A stretch of DNA of 64,000 bases. Source: Lentinus brumalis. Lineage: Eukaryota; Basidiomycota; Agaricomycetes; Polyporales; Polyporaceae. Location of the stretch: positions 372,001-436,000 of the forward strand of contig MARA01000008.1 of NCBI GenBank assembly GCA_001792895.1. The letters are read 5' to 3'. Below, piece by piece: positions 34,805-45,902 of this stretch (within the stretch, counting starts at the first letter, position 1; each line of letters starts with the position of its first letter). A program made the translations under genes and the position numbers. The notes below the pieces were generated by a model. The model saw only the letters and a program-made list of their open reading frames with translations. It had not been told where the DNA came from and did no database searches.

Positions 34805-37220
34805 TCACAAAAAGTCGCTATTCCGTACGAGCCTGATGTCCAAGGGACACTGCATGGTCTTCAGGTCGCCATGAGGCGGACGGACCACTGGGACCTGCAG
34901 ACCGTCCATTCGCCAGTACACTTCCTTCTTCACCCCGTCGCAATTTCCAGCCGAGGGGAGAGAGAAGTGCAGTTGGCATATTAGCGTCGAGATGATTTGC
35001 TCTGCAAAGTGTAAGTATGGCATACCAGGAAGGCAATGGATGCTACGCACTCATTTCCATCTCGGCGAATTTGAAGCCGCTGCACACCAGATGAGTGGCG
35101 TGTTGCACTCAAAAGGCAGGCATGGTACTCACATACACGCTCGTCCACCGCCCAGGAATGTCATCCTGCGACGGATGTGAGGTCAGGAACATGCAGCTCG
35201 AGCACAGCAAAAACTCACATCGTCGCATATACGCCCGGATACTTGACCCCATTCTTGAATCCTGGAGAGCCCTCTACGTCTTGTCCCACACTCTCCTCCC
35301 CAAACGCGAGATCGACGTTCTTCCCGAACCCGATCCGCTCGCCGTTAGCGTTGAGCCACCGTTCCGGACGCCACTCTGACGCGTCCTCGCCCCAGACACG
35401 CTTCTCGTGGTTTGAGCCGAGGATGGACATGATGATATTCGTGCCGGCGGGAACGTGTATCGCCGTCACCTCTTCTCCGGTTGTGGACCGTACGGGGAAC
35501 TGCAGCGGGAGGATGGCGTCCTTTGTGCAAGTGCGGTTGAGCATGCTCGTGGGAGGATGGACGCGCAGGGTCTCGCGCACTACTGCATCGAGGAACGGGA
35601 GATGCACAAGGACGTCGTAAGGGAGGTTCACTCGTTCCCAATCTTCCTCGAGACCTTGCTCCGAGGCATACTGTTTCTTCGCCTTGCGAATTTCGGTGCG
35701 CAATCGGGCTTGCGCATGGGGTTCACGAGCGAGGATGTACAAGATCCGCGCGAGGGCAGTTGTAGTAGTCTCTTGACCCGCGAGAAGGAACGTACTGTCG
35801 TAAATGTAAGGTGCATCTGAGAGCGCAAAAGTAGCGTAGACATACTTGATCTGTCCCACGAGCTCGTCCTCGCTCATCCGCTCATGCTCTGACGTGGACA
35901 TGTTCGCGTTCACTAGACAACGCAGTCAGTGAATACATGCTACTCTCTCGTCAAAGAGAGACTTCAGCTCACGCATGATGGTCATCAGATCTCTCTTGTC
36001 CCCGACGTCACTGTCCAGTTCATCCTGCATCGCAGCCTTGCGCTCGAGGAAAACCTTCCTGGCGGACCTGTCCAATACGTACGAGATCTCGCGCAGCTCC
36101 CGTAGAGCCGGGAACGGCAGCCAGTCCACGAGCTTGTTCCGCCAATATGGCGAAAGGTTGCGCATAGCCATCGGTACAAGCGGTCGGAGGAAGAACACCT
36201 TCAAGCCTGTGTGCCTGCGTCGACGCCAACATCGTTAAGCTCGCAAACCTACGCATGACAAGCTTATCACGCACGCGACAGTACGGATGGCGTCCGCATA
36301 TTCATCTGACTTCATGGTGTCCAGCATGTCCAAGGATATGCCTAAGACGGCACGACCTACGTACTCTAGGGTACCGCGCGCCATCCAAGGGAGGATGTCG
36401 ACTTCCTTGGTGCCTATGAAAAGTAACACGGTTGAATCAATATGCGAACATCCACACGCAAGGAAAGAATGGGACACACCTCCGTCCTCCGGGAGTTCGC
36501 CGCGGAGATGCTCAAAGAGGGTGTCCGCGATCGGTTGGATGGTAGGCAGCAGAGACCGCATATTCGCCAAGGAGAAGACCGGGTTCAGCATCTTTCGCTG
36601 CTTCCTATGCTGCCCCCCTGCGCGGCTTATCAGCGACGTCGTGATGAGCGGACGAAGAGGGGCAGCGCACCCAGTGTTGAGATGAGACCTTCCCCAAACA
36701 GCAACCTGTTCGTCCTACAACGCCAAATTAGCCCAAGCTCGTTACGCTGAGAGACAACAAGGCATGTTCCTTGCTTACATGATGAACATATCGCTCTCCT
36801 GGTAGACTTCCTGATCTTTGAGGAGGATATGGTACAGCGCTCGCGGGTCGGAGACCAACAGCTGATCAGCCTATTCGAGACGGAGATATCAGCTCAGATC
36901 GTACAGCAAGCTTGCCGCCGCTCGGACACGTACCCCAAGCACGCCATGCACTTTGATCACGCTGCCATATTTGGCGAAGAGGTCGAAACTGTACTCAAGA
37001 CCATCCTTGAACAGACGATGAAGGTTGCCTGACGAATCGGTGAGCTCAGTGCGCACACTTCATGTCGAGATGATACGTGGGACTTACCGGTCAGCCAGTG
37101 GTCTTTCCGAGGCCCTGAGACACTCGATAAGGGCGATCGAGTCGATGAGAGTCGACTGGAGACCAGTGTCCACAGCAGGGACGCAACGACAAAGGCGCCT
37201 ATGTATGCTTGCACTGACAT
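34805..37220 (-). CDS. membrane-anchored cytochrome P450 monooxygenase
   Basis: ER-bound heme monooxygenase. The start at 37220 gives MSVQAYIGAFVVASLLWTL, the N-terminal anchor. Exons follow with GNLHRLFKDGLEYSFDLFAK, RKMLNPVFSLANMRSLLP (C-helix region) and LPWMARGTLEYVGRAVLGI. The I-helix oxygen-binding motif is AGQETTTTALARIL. ExxR is ETLR in VVRETLRVHPPTSMLNR, and the PERF-like segment is WRPERW. The heme-binding loop, split by an intron, reads FLGGGRACIGFKFAEME with its cysteine ligand. The C-terminus ends NSDFL at 34805. About ten introns join in frame and all P450 signatures are present, so it looks functional. The motifs resemble basidiomycete CYP5150-like enzymes, but the subfamily is a guess and the substrate is unknown. 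Confidence 0.9.
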
Positions 37221-38096
37221 GGCAGTCAAAGAAGCCCGAGGGAACGGCGGAGGCGAATGACTTCGCAAACTCTGGCTTTAAGAGACAAACGGCGCAAAAC
37301 TGCGGCATGGAAGAGCTCGCCGCGTAGGGACCGTGCCGGTTTGAGGCGGCAACGACAGAGAAACTCTGAGGATCAAACCCTGCAACCGCGTGTTGTTGTT
37401 GCTCGAGCGGTCGGCGCTGACCAGAGGGCCGTCATCCTCGAATAGAACAAGGATCACGATGTATGTATGTGGTTGGCAGGAGATAGTGCGCCCTCCGGCG
37501 CATGATGAGAGGACGTGCACCATGTGGAAGCGCTGCGTTGTCAAGATTACGTCGCCTTCAGGATTAATTCCTGCGATTTCGAGTCCGACATAGGAATTCG
37601 CCCTACTGCAATACGTCCTGTCACCGCGTCAGTACTAGGGCCACACAAGGCGCGTGTCTTGGTCTGCGTACTCACGAGTCCCAACTGATGATCGTCCAAT
37701 TCACATAGAGTGGCCGCGCACGTTCAACAGTAGGTCGGTAGCTCACAGGGTCCTGGCGACGCGCATGTTGATGATGGAAGAGAGGGAGAAGAGCTCCGAA
37801 GCGCCCGTGCTGGATTCCCCGCCCGGCGACTATCGACTACCGTTTGGACCTCGAAGCTTGAGCTTGTGCCACCGTCAGCTCATGGGCTATCCTGTTATGA
37901 TAGTATATTCCTCGCCACCGAGATCGCTCTACGAAAGGCTCATACGCGGTTCCTGTTGAAGGCCGCCGTCGTCGAATGCGTGGACATGTCTACCGGAGCA
38001 GGTACCTTGTGTCATCCTTGTATGCACGACTGACAGTGCACATTCTCCGCCGCTTTGTACAACACACATGGTATATGGTAAAGACAGATACTGCAA
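37221..38096. other. intergenic, no gene seen
   Basis: An 876-bp stretch between the P450 start and the stop of the third seven-TM gene, same strand. No exon chain was recognised. Confidence 0.4.
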
Positions 38097-39171
38097 TCAA
38101 ACATCACAGTCGAAGGCCCTGAGGACAGCGCGCTCCACTGCTTTGGCCTGCTCTTCTTCCTCGGCAGTCAGCTCACGCGTCTCAAGTTCGACATCAACGT
38201 CAGGCATGGTATGGCCGAGTCCAGTTCGCACCAGCCCAAGCGCAGACAAACAACCCTACAGAGAGGCATGTCAGACAGGATAGTCGTGATGCCATAGGCC
38301 CGACGTACGAAGATCTGGACGACCGCCGCGCCGACGGCGTACTTGAATGGATGTTCCAACACCACAAAGAGGAACAGCACGGCCTGGGCAAGCAGGTGGA
38401 GGAGTCCACATTCGACGAGAACCGACGCGGCGGACACGAATGTCTTCTTTTCCTGGGGATTATCCAAGCTGAGGAAGTATGAGCGCCGGTCCAATCCGGC
38501 GGCAATGAGGGGAATTGTCGATAAGTTCGAGTAAAGAAGGAACGAGTGCCCGATGATGGATAGAATTGTGCTCAGAAGGCGGTCGGGGTCGGACGGGTTG
38601 AATGTGAAGTTGGTGGCCAACACTGCCGGCAGTTAGGGGTGCGCACGGCGGGGAGGGAAGGAGACACAACGTACCGAACCCGAGCAGGGCCGCGGCACCT
38701 GCGGGGAGGACCACCCATGTTTCCTTTCCCCAAACCTTCCAGCAACGGTTGACAAGTAACAGGAGTCCGATTGCGTTGCAGAGGGGGATGAGGATGTCTC
38801 CAGGACTTCCTGAGATGGCGTTGACACCGACATTCTGCTGGTTTTATCAGCTATCCTGACAGTGACCCGAGACGACTATGTAGTAGAGATGACCAACCGT
38901 CACAGCCCATACGGCATCAATACCTGACATGAGGTGCATGGTGCAAGCCACAAAGAGCAGACCGCTCATGACGAAGACTGGCCGGGGCGGCCTTTCATGC
39001 TCGGCACGGCGGTAGCAGAGCGCAATTGACCAAAACAAAAGGTGCAGGTATACGCCTAGAGGGTTGTATCAGAGGTGTGGCGCGAGGGCAGAGCAATATG
39101 TGTCACATACCCCACAGCGTAGACTCCACGGCGAGCCCGACCAGAAGCGTGGAGGAGGCTGGAGCAGGCAT
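38097..39171 (-). CDS. third seven-TM paralogue with acidic tail
   Basis: The start at 39171 gives MPAPASSTLLVGLAVESTLW, and a short intron leads to GVYLHLLFWSIALCYRR. Further exons read FVMSGLLFVACTMHLMSGID, NVGVNAISGSPGDILIPLCN and LLLLVNRCWKVWGKETWVVL. Then come LLSTILSIIGHSFLLYSNLS and VLVECGLLHLLAQAVLFLF, GHPFKY-like EHPFKYAVGAAVVQIF, and a last exon starting GCLSALGLVRTGLG. Helix order and intron positions match the genes at 28043 and 62393, though it is clearly more diverged. The last exon continues into a charged tail with TRELTAEEEEQAKAVERAVL and stops at 38097-38099. Unlike its paralogues it has no UstYa or peptide gene beside it. Confidence 0.78.
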
Positions 39172-40228
39172 ATTCAGTAGCAGCTGCGCTTGGGGAAGGG
39201 TTGCGAGAACAGATGCAGCTAGGTACGACCGCTACTGCCTCGGTCATATACTGTCGAATTTGATGAGCACGGGAAGCACATCAAGGACACCCACAAACTG
39301 AGCGCGGTAGAAGCAGAGACCGGTCTTGCACTTCGTCCTATCAACCACCCGTCGCCCACAACGTCACGATCGCACCGCTTGGCGAGAATTCTGCTGTAGC
39401 TGCAGCGCTGCCTCAGCGCATACAAGACGTCCTGTATGCATGATAGACATACGTACGAAGGATAGCACGAACAACATATGACGGTCTCGGTCACAGTCCC
39501 ACAGCTGCATACCAGTTGACGTTGATGTCCAAAGAGCCCGCGCTGTGGATGAGACGCGATCAAGCAGAAGGCCTGGGCGGCAGGCGCTGCATGCCACGGT
39601 AGGCTCCAGCGTACCGCCAAGCAACAACTCCATGCCAGTGTAGTGAGAAAGGAACACACGATGGGTGGGACTGTGGTAGAGAAGAACGCGCTTTACGGCG
39701 CCCTGGTTAACGGCGGTCGATGGTATGCTGTGGTAACGCGATGAGTACAGCGCCCTCAAGGTCACACGGAGATGTACTCAAGACCAAAAGTGTTCTTCTT
39801 GTTCCTTTGTGGGTCCATGCGCGCTCCTACTTCGTTGGTCTGCTGAGATGGTCAGAAAGCACAGAGGAACCTGCGAGGGACGGCACAAGATAAGTAGCAT
39901 CTCGTCAGGTCGCTCATCTTTCAGCACTCGGCTTCTTGCTGAACACTGATGCTTCCAGATTACACCACGAGCTGGCACGGTACTTCGTGTGACCCTCAAG
40001 CTCGGGTGACACAGTCGAAAACACGCCGACCGTTTCATGCGGAGTCAAGCAAAACTGCGTGATTGTACCACTGACAGAGAACCATGGTCAGAACGACTCA
40101 AGAGGCGTGGCGCAAGGTGGGGCGATAGCCGCGATGCCTTCTCTCAACAATACCTGAAACTGGTACTTCCGAAAGAGATGGTTCCACGCTAGGATGAGAC
40201 TGACGAATGCAATTGAGAGCAAGCCGGT
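39172..40228. other. intergenic, no gene assigned
   Basis: A 1057-bp stretch upstream of the seven-TM gene and downstream of the PITH gene. Minus-strand frames near 39364-39765 are open but have no family motif. Confidence 0.35.
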
Positions 40229-41077
40229 TTATCTCGCGGTAGTCTGTTGTCCGCCAGACTTCTCCTGCAGCCGGTCTATTAGCTTTGCATCGGGAGCGAC
40301 CGCAGCCGGGATCTCCAACTTCTGAGTGCCATCCTTGCGCTGTGAGCGGCTGTCACCTTTGAACCCGATAAAGTACAAGCGCAAGGACTCTCCACCGACG
40401 GAATCGCTCTGTAATGGCTACGTCTTAGGATGCTCCGGGGAAGACCACGCAAAGGGACGTACGAAGAAGAGGGACAGCGAGTGCACGTTTGCGAAGGACG
40501 CTGCCCGTAATGGGTATTCTGAGACGGATGTCTCGCCCTCGAGGAGACTGATGTTGAGCTGAGGAGTAATATCCTCGACTTCGGAGAAGTCGACGATGTT
40601 GGTGCGATTTGCGTATATCCTCAATCGCCGCGGTGTGAGCTCGCCTCTCCCTAGATAGAACTGATGAGCGGCGACTTGCGTCTTCCCCGGTAACAGAGAC
40701 GAACCTGTCTTGAGAATAATGGAGCGCAAACGGACGTTCTGAGTGAACGGGACATGGATAATGATCTACAGGCACGGATGGTAAGGTTCTTAGGGCCTTC
40801 ATTTCACGGTGGTGGAGGGTTTCGCACCTGATCGTCTACTCCAGATTCAGCGAAGTGTTGTGTGTCTTCCCGTTCATCCCAGGGCTTGATGAGAGCCTGC
40901 GCATCCTCTGGGACAGTCAGGTTCAAGCCGTGCACACTTGACTTGTTATGTTCGTCGCTGTATGCGCATGTGCGGACCATCGCATGCTCACTTTTGCTTG
41001 TCTATGCAGCCGTATAGATTCCCGAGGTCTAGCGCAGACAGTTGGGCAGAAACAGAGTCCTCGTCATTGTGCGACAT
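40229..41077 (-). CDS. PITH-domain protein (PITHD1-like)
   Basis: PITH domains are about 150-residue beta-rich modules, also found at the C-terminus of thioredoxin-like protein TXNL1, which binds the proteasome. The start at 41077 gives MSHNDEDSVSAQLSALDLGN, then LYGCIDKQK. Exons follow with VHGLNLTVPEDAQALIKPWD, IIIHVPFTQNVRLRSIILKT, LRIYANRTNIVDFSEVEDIT, PQLNISLLEGETSVSEYPLR and AASFANVHSLSLFF. The last exon reads GGESLRLYFIGFKGDSRSQR and ends QQTTAR at 40229. The whole PITH fold is covered, so this is a stand-alone PITHD1-type protein of about 215 aa. It is divergent from the MRPS5 gene, 181 bp away. Confidence 0.88.
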
Positions 41078-41258
41078 ACTGGCCGATGGTGGTGGTTTGA
41101 GTGTAAGAGTGCCCTCCTCCGCCTTGCCACCCGTTGTGAGCTTGCCGCTTGCGCGGCCCGGCATAAGCGGCCGGCCTAGCGCCTAAATTTCGCGTTCCAG
41201 ACAGCGCGGACGGTCGACGTGCAGGTCGCACCGAACCTCCTCGTCGCCGTCCTAGACG
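41078..41258. promoter_or_regulatory. short bidirectional promoter region
   Basis: Only 181 bp separate the start codons of the PITH gene (-) and the MRPS5 gene (+), so both promoters must lie within or overlap this segment. No clear TATA element was seen. Confidence 0.5.
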
Positions 41259-42218
41259 ATGAGCTCAAAACTTGCGCGGACGCTCCTTGCTGCGTCCTCG
41301 AGACGACCATGCTGCTCTGTCCCCTCCATTGCGTCTCGACACTACTCGACGCCAACGACGCCGCCCAATGATGACATGCGACGAATAGCAGAACAGCAGG
41401 AGTTCGCAGAGGCGTTGGCCCAGAGCCAACACTTCCCCAATCTCATGACCCCCGATGCTCTGCTCGACATTCACGAGAGCAAGACGTTCCCTCCCAACCG
41501 TCACACTCCCTTCGCGAACACTGTCGTCGTCCGCAATAACCCTTCCATCTTCCGCATAGCGCGCGAGATCGAGCGGGGCGAGAAGGACCATGCCCTCGTC
41601 GTCGACGAGGTCGAGAGCTCGACGGACGCCATGAAGCCCATCAAGTTCCTTCACCTTCCTCCATCCGAGCTGCAGAAGCTCCACCGCGCACAGCTCCTCC
41701 GATTCGTCAAGCAGCAGACGGGGAAGGGCAAGATTGAGCGCATCGCCATCCTCATGGTTGTTGGGAACGGGAGGGGATTGGTAGGGCTGGGAGAGGGCAA
41801 AGGCTCGGACTACCAGACCGCACTGGGCAAGGCGTTCCCGCAGGCGGTCCGCAACATGGACTACATCGAGCGATTTGAGGACCGCACCATCTGGACGGAG
41901 ATGGAGAGCAAGTTCGGGGCCACGCGCATCATACTTCGTCCGCGTCCCGTTGGTTTTGGGCTTGCGACGAACCCCATCATCCACGAAGTCTTCAAGGTCG
42001 CGGGTATCAAGGACGCTAGCGCGAAGGTGTGGGGGAGCAGGAACCCGTACCAGGTCATGAAGGCAGTGGTGCGCATGCTCCTTCCGGGACATATGCCTGC
42101 GCTCATGGGCAATGGTATTGGAGGCGAGGGGCGGACAATGGAGAAGGGCAGGGAGATGCGGTCAGCCATGGAGGTCGAGAGGGACCGCGGCAGGAGGATC
42201 GTCCCGCTCCACACTTGA
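41259..42218 (+). CDS. MRPS5: mitochondrial small-subunit ribosomal protein S5 (bS5m)
   Basis: An intronless gene of 319 aa. The N-terminus, MSSKLARTLLAASSRRPCCS, is Arg/Ser/Ala-rich without acidic residues, as in mitochondrial targeting peptides. The S5 RNA-binding domain is seen in KGKIERIAILMVVGNGRGLV, GLGEGKGSDYQTALGKAF and QAVRNMDYIERFEDRTIW. The C-terminal S5 domain has RIILRPRPVGFGLATNPII and FKVAGIKDASAKVWGSRNPY, with QVMKAVVRMLL. A fungal C-terminal extension of about 45 residues follows. It is part of the mitochondrial translation machinery, located in the matrix. No anomaly was seen. Confidence 0.93.
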   Translation: MSSKLARTLLAASSRRPCCSVPSIASRHYSTPTTPPNDDMRRIAEQQEFAEALAQSQHFPNLMTPDALLDIHESKTFPPNRHTPFANTVVVRNNPSIFRIAREIERGEKDHALVVDEVESSTDAMKPIKFLHLPPSELQKLHRAQLLRFVKQQTGKGKIERIAILMVVGNGRGLVGLGEGKGSDYQTALGKAFPQAVRNMDYIERFEDRTIWTEMESKFGATRIILRPRPVGFGLATNPIIHEVFKVAGIKDASAKVWGSRNPYQVMKAVVRMLLPGHMPALMGNGIGGEGRTMEKGREMRSAMEVERDRGRRIVPLHT

Positions 42219-43438
42219 AGAGCTCCCGGTAGAGTGGTCGACACATACGTGTATTTTCGACTAATCATGCGCTTGCTCTCGAGATCTCATGCTGCTCTCC
42301 TGCATACGTTGCTTCATCCTACGCCGCTCCTGCCAGCAGACGTCTGCCAAATCATTCTGTTCTGCCTCGCCGGCTGGTCAACACCGGGACTGCTTGCAGC
42401 TAGTTCATCCAATGAAGCCACTGGCAGTGTCCTTCACTGATCCCTCCTCACTTCTACATGAGCTCCCGTTTGGTCTGACTCCGAATTAGGCACTGTCCCT
42501 CGAACTCACTTGGAAGAGGCGGGCTCCGGGACCAACGTTCCTGCTGCATCTAACAACTTCGGACCCCTTTCGAGCAGAGTGAGTGCACGATCGTCAGGCT
42601 GGCGCATGCTTGCCAACTTTAAAGAAAGCAGGTGCGTGGTGGACTTGCATGAGCGGTCAAACTGACCAACTTGAGAGTGTCAGGTGGCAGCGGAGGTCGG
42701 CATGCGTCATGCAGGAGTGGACTTCAGCACTGTGTGGCAGCGGACCACCAGACACTCAACACGCCATTCACAGCCCTCCCGTCCGATGGCTTCACGAGCA
42801 CAGTCTTTAGCGACGATCTCCGTACTGACGGCGAAGCAGTATGAAGACAACAAGTTTCAAACGAGTTCGACCCCTACTTGCGGAACCTTGACTTCTTATG
42901 TTGCTTTGAAAGTTGCGCACGACGATCGCAACGAATGCAGATTCTGACACACGAGAAGAATGTGGGTGCAGCATAGTGGCATATGGCATACAACAGATGT
43001 GAGGGGAGCATACATGAGGACCGCTGGCCCCGAGGGTACGTATAGTGTGGTACAAACAACAGATGCTGCGCGGGTCCAGTCCGAGCGCGATAGGAACGTA
43101 CACGGCTCTACCGAGATAAAGATATGCAACGACACAAGTACAGTTTTGGTACAAGATGCGGTGAGAATGCAGATGAAGATGCAGATATGCAATGCTAGAC
43201 GGTAGTGCCTGCGATGGAAGAATCGAAATGGAATGCAATGCGAGGGATGCGTGTGGTATGTATGTGGATGTGAGATGCAGGATGCGGGATGAAGAATGCG
43301 AGTGGTCGTGACGATGCGTCGTGAGGAGGTATGCAGGTGTGGATGCGAGAAGAATACAAACAATGCAGATGCAGATAAGTTACCGTTACAAATGTACATG
43401 CGCGTGCGCCGCGCCAACGATCAGGAAACACGCGAAAG
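42219..43438. other. intergenic, no gene; imperfect GATGCA-rich tract
   Basis: A 1220-bp stretch between MRPS5 and the kinase stop. From about 43150 to 43380 there are many imperfect ATGCAG/GATGCG words, a degenerate microsatellite. No exon chain was recognised. Confidence 0.45.
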
Positions 43439-45902
43439 TCACGAAGAGGGCAAGACCGCAGCGAAGAGCTTCCGGCGAGAACCAGTCGCGCGCAGACCGG
43501 AGCCGCTTGCGCCGCGGGCGCGCGTCCTCCGTGAGTGTCGAGTGCGTCGGGTGCACTGACTCCTTCTCTCCACGCGTCTCCACGCGGACGTGCGTCGGCT
43601 GGACGAGGCCCGTCGTCTGCGGGAGGCAGAGGTAAGGCTGGGGCTCGGGGACGCGCTCGTCGACGCGGAGAACACCCAGTTCGTGGCGTACGCCTCGGGC
43701 GCAGACTCGGTTTGGCGGGTCTTGCCGCGACCACCGAGCCCATGACCCGGGGAGGGAGAGAAAGGCTCGCGCCGCAGGGGAGAAGAAGATCGACGCGGGA
43801 AAGCGAGGCGGATGGGACGGAGGAAGCTCGAGGTGTGCGTCTTCCTGTCGCTGCGGGCGGTGGGTATCAGCAGAGGGCGTGTGGTGCGCGGCGGCGAGGT
43901 CTGAGGGGGAGGGGGGAGCTTCTCGGGCATGGACTGCGGGGAAGAGGGCGTGGCAGAGGTGCCAAAAGAGAATGCCGGCCATGCGACAGGCTCGCGCGGC
44001 GACGGCTGTCGTGATGGCGCGGGGGTCGCCTGGACCGTAAAAAACGAAAAAGGCGGAGTTGTGTTGCCGCTGGTGGCCTGCTTCGAGGGGTTGAGCCATG
44101 AGCAGATGCGGTCCCAGCTGTAGTTCGACTGCGAGTCGTCCGCGACTTGATGACGTGTTTGACCTTCGGTGGCGCCGAAGTCGAGACCGAGGACTGGTGA
44201 CTCCGGGCGCGCAGAGGGGAGCGAGTCGTACGTGTCAATCTCGGGATATTCGTCCTCGTCCATGTCGTGGTCTTCGGTAGCAGACGTGATGATCATGCCG
44301 ATATCCTCGCGCAAGTCGTCGTACGGCGAAGGCTTCGCGGTCGGGATGGAGCTCGGCTCAAGAGGCGAGTACATGTACCCCTCGCCCCAGGTGGACTCGA
44401 GCGCGGTATGCATCGTCGACGGCGTCGCGGAGAGCATCGTGATGCTGTTGTCGTAGTACTCGGGCTTGAACGTGTCCGTGTCGACCGTGAGGACGAGTTT
44501 CGGACGCGTCTGGTGGCCCTGATCCCATGCATGCGGCGTCACCGGCGGGGATGGGATGGACGGCGAGGAAGACAGAACAGAGTACGCGGATGCTGGGCTT
44601 TGTCCGGGGGTCTGTAACGCCTCGAAGAGCTTCGTTGTAGTATAAACGGGCGAGGCGTCGGGGCTGGGGGACATGGAGCGGGAGTACGAGGAAGAGGCGG
44701 GGGCGGACTCGTCGCGGCGCTGAGGACCGAAGGAGTCAGACCAGGACGACCCCTTGGCAAGGGAGCTCTCGCGGGCGAAGACCATCTCGGCGTCGGATCC
44801 GTCGCTCCAGGCTGAAGCGAAGTCCTCCTGAGGTTCCTGCTGCTCCGGAAGGTCCTGGGGCTCAGGTTCCGCCTCGGCAGAGGAATCGCTGTCTGCGTCC
44901 ACATTGACACCGGCTTCCCAGGGACAGCGCGCCATGCTTTCCTCGAAGAGGACGTCGGGTGAGTAGAAGTTGTCAATCGCGTTGAACGCGATGCGCATCT
45001 CGCGGAGAGTGATCCGCCGGCGCCAGTCGACCTCGAGCGTGCGCGTGAGCAGGGCGTTGACCTCCTCGGAGATAGGGAGGACGGTGGGAAGGAAGTGACG
45101 GGGGTCCTTAAGATACGCCTGGAACGTGCAGTCGTCCGCCGAGGCTGACTTCCACGGATTCCGGCCGGTGATGAGGTTGAGAAGGATGATTCCCAGCGAC
45201 CAGACGTCGTTAAATAGAGGGGAGTAGCTCCGCGTAGGTGCGAAGTATCCGCCTTGGCACTCTAGACCGGAGATGAGAGACATGAACGGAGGTTTAAGTG
45301 ACATGGGACATACCTGGGCTCATATGATAAACGCTGCCAGTGCGGAACTCGGTGCTCATGCGCTCCGTAGTCGCGAGCCCGAAGTCAGTGATTGCGAGCT
45401 TAAGCCCGTCCTCGAAGCAGAGGATGTTCTCGGGCTTCAAGTCGCGGTGATAAATAGTGAGGGAGTGGCAGTACTCAACCGCGTCGAGCAGCTGAAGAAA
45501 GACCTCCTTAATGAGGGCATTGTTGCCAAGATAGCGCCGCCGGTGCAAGATCTGAGTAAAGAGGTCGCCGTCAGGACAGTAGTCCATGACGATGAAGGTG
45601 TATTGGTAGTCCTCGACAACGCGGTGTAGCGTGACGACGTTGGGGTGGCCCGATGCAAGTTGGTGGAGGGTGATCTCGCGGATGTGTAGTTGGCGCTGGC
45701 GGGTGGCGTTGCGTTTGTTGGAGTGGGGTAGACACTTGACGGCGTAGGACGTCGGGCTGGAGGAGAAGGTGTCGATAGCACGGTAGACGATACCATACCC
45801 GCCGTACCCAAGAATCTCGACGAGCTGCAGAGAGCCATTGTCGATAAAGGTTCCAAGTGCCGGTGGCGTAGGTGACGCGGCGGATTGAGGAGAGGTGACC
45901 AT
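43439..45902 (-). CDS. Ser/Thr protein kinase, Ran1/Sks1-like, long Ser/Pro tail
   Basis: The start at 45902 gives MVTSPQSAASPTPP, then the kinase domain. The glycine loop is ILGYGGYGIVYRA and the beta-3 lysine is in SYAVKCLP. The catalytic loop is YHRDLKPENIL and the metal-binding DFG is in ITDFGLATTER. A ~52-bp intron inside the activation segment joins SVYHMSP to ECQGGYFAPTRSY, and DVWSLGIILLNLITGRNPW follows. This matches the fungal Ran1/Pat1/Sks1 group. A Ser/Pro/Glu-rich tail of more than 450 residues follows. The annotated frame ends with an Arg/Ser-rich stretch at 43439. An overlapping frame to 43386 instead ends with a hydrophobic helix (LALFVTFACFLIVGAA), so the last exon is uncertain. 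Confidence 0.85.

Noticed and set aside
39364..39765. Minus-strand frame upstream of the third 7TM gene, considered as a peptide or 7TM relic
   Set aside because: No W-R-x-x-A-H core, no signal peptide and no alignable 7TM segment.
41265..42092. Long minus-strand open frame opposite MRPS5
   Set aside because: A shadow of the strongly supported MRPS5 gene; no motif of its own.
42960..43380. Short-period GATGCA-rich tract considered as a CRISPR-like or structured array
   Set aside because: Imperfect microsatellite with no regular repeat-spacer pattern; eukaryotic context.
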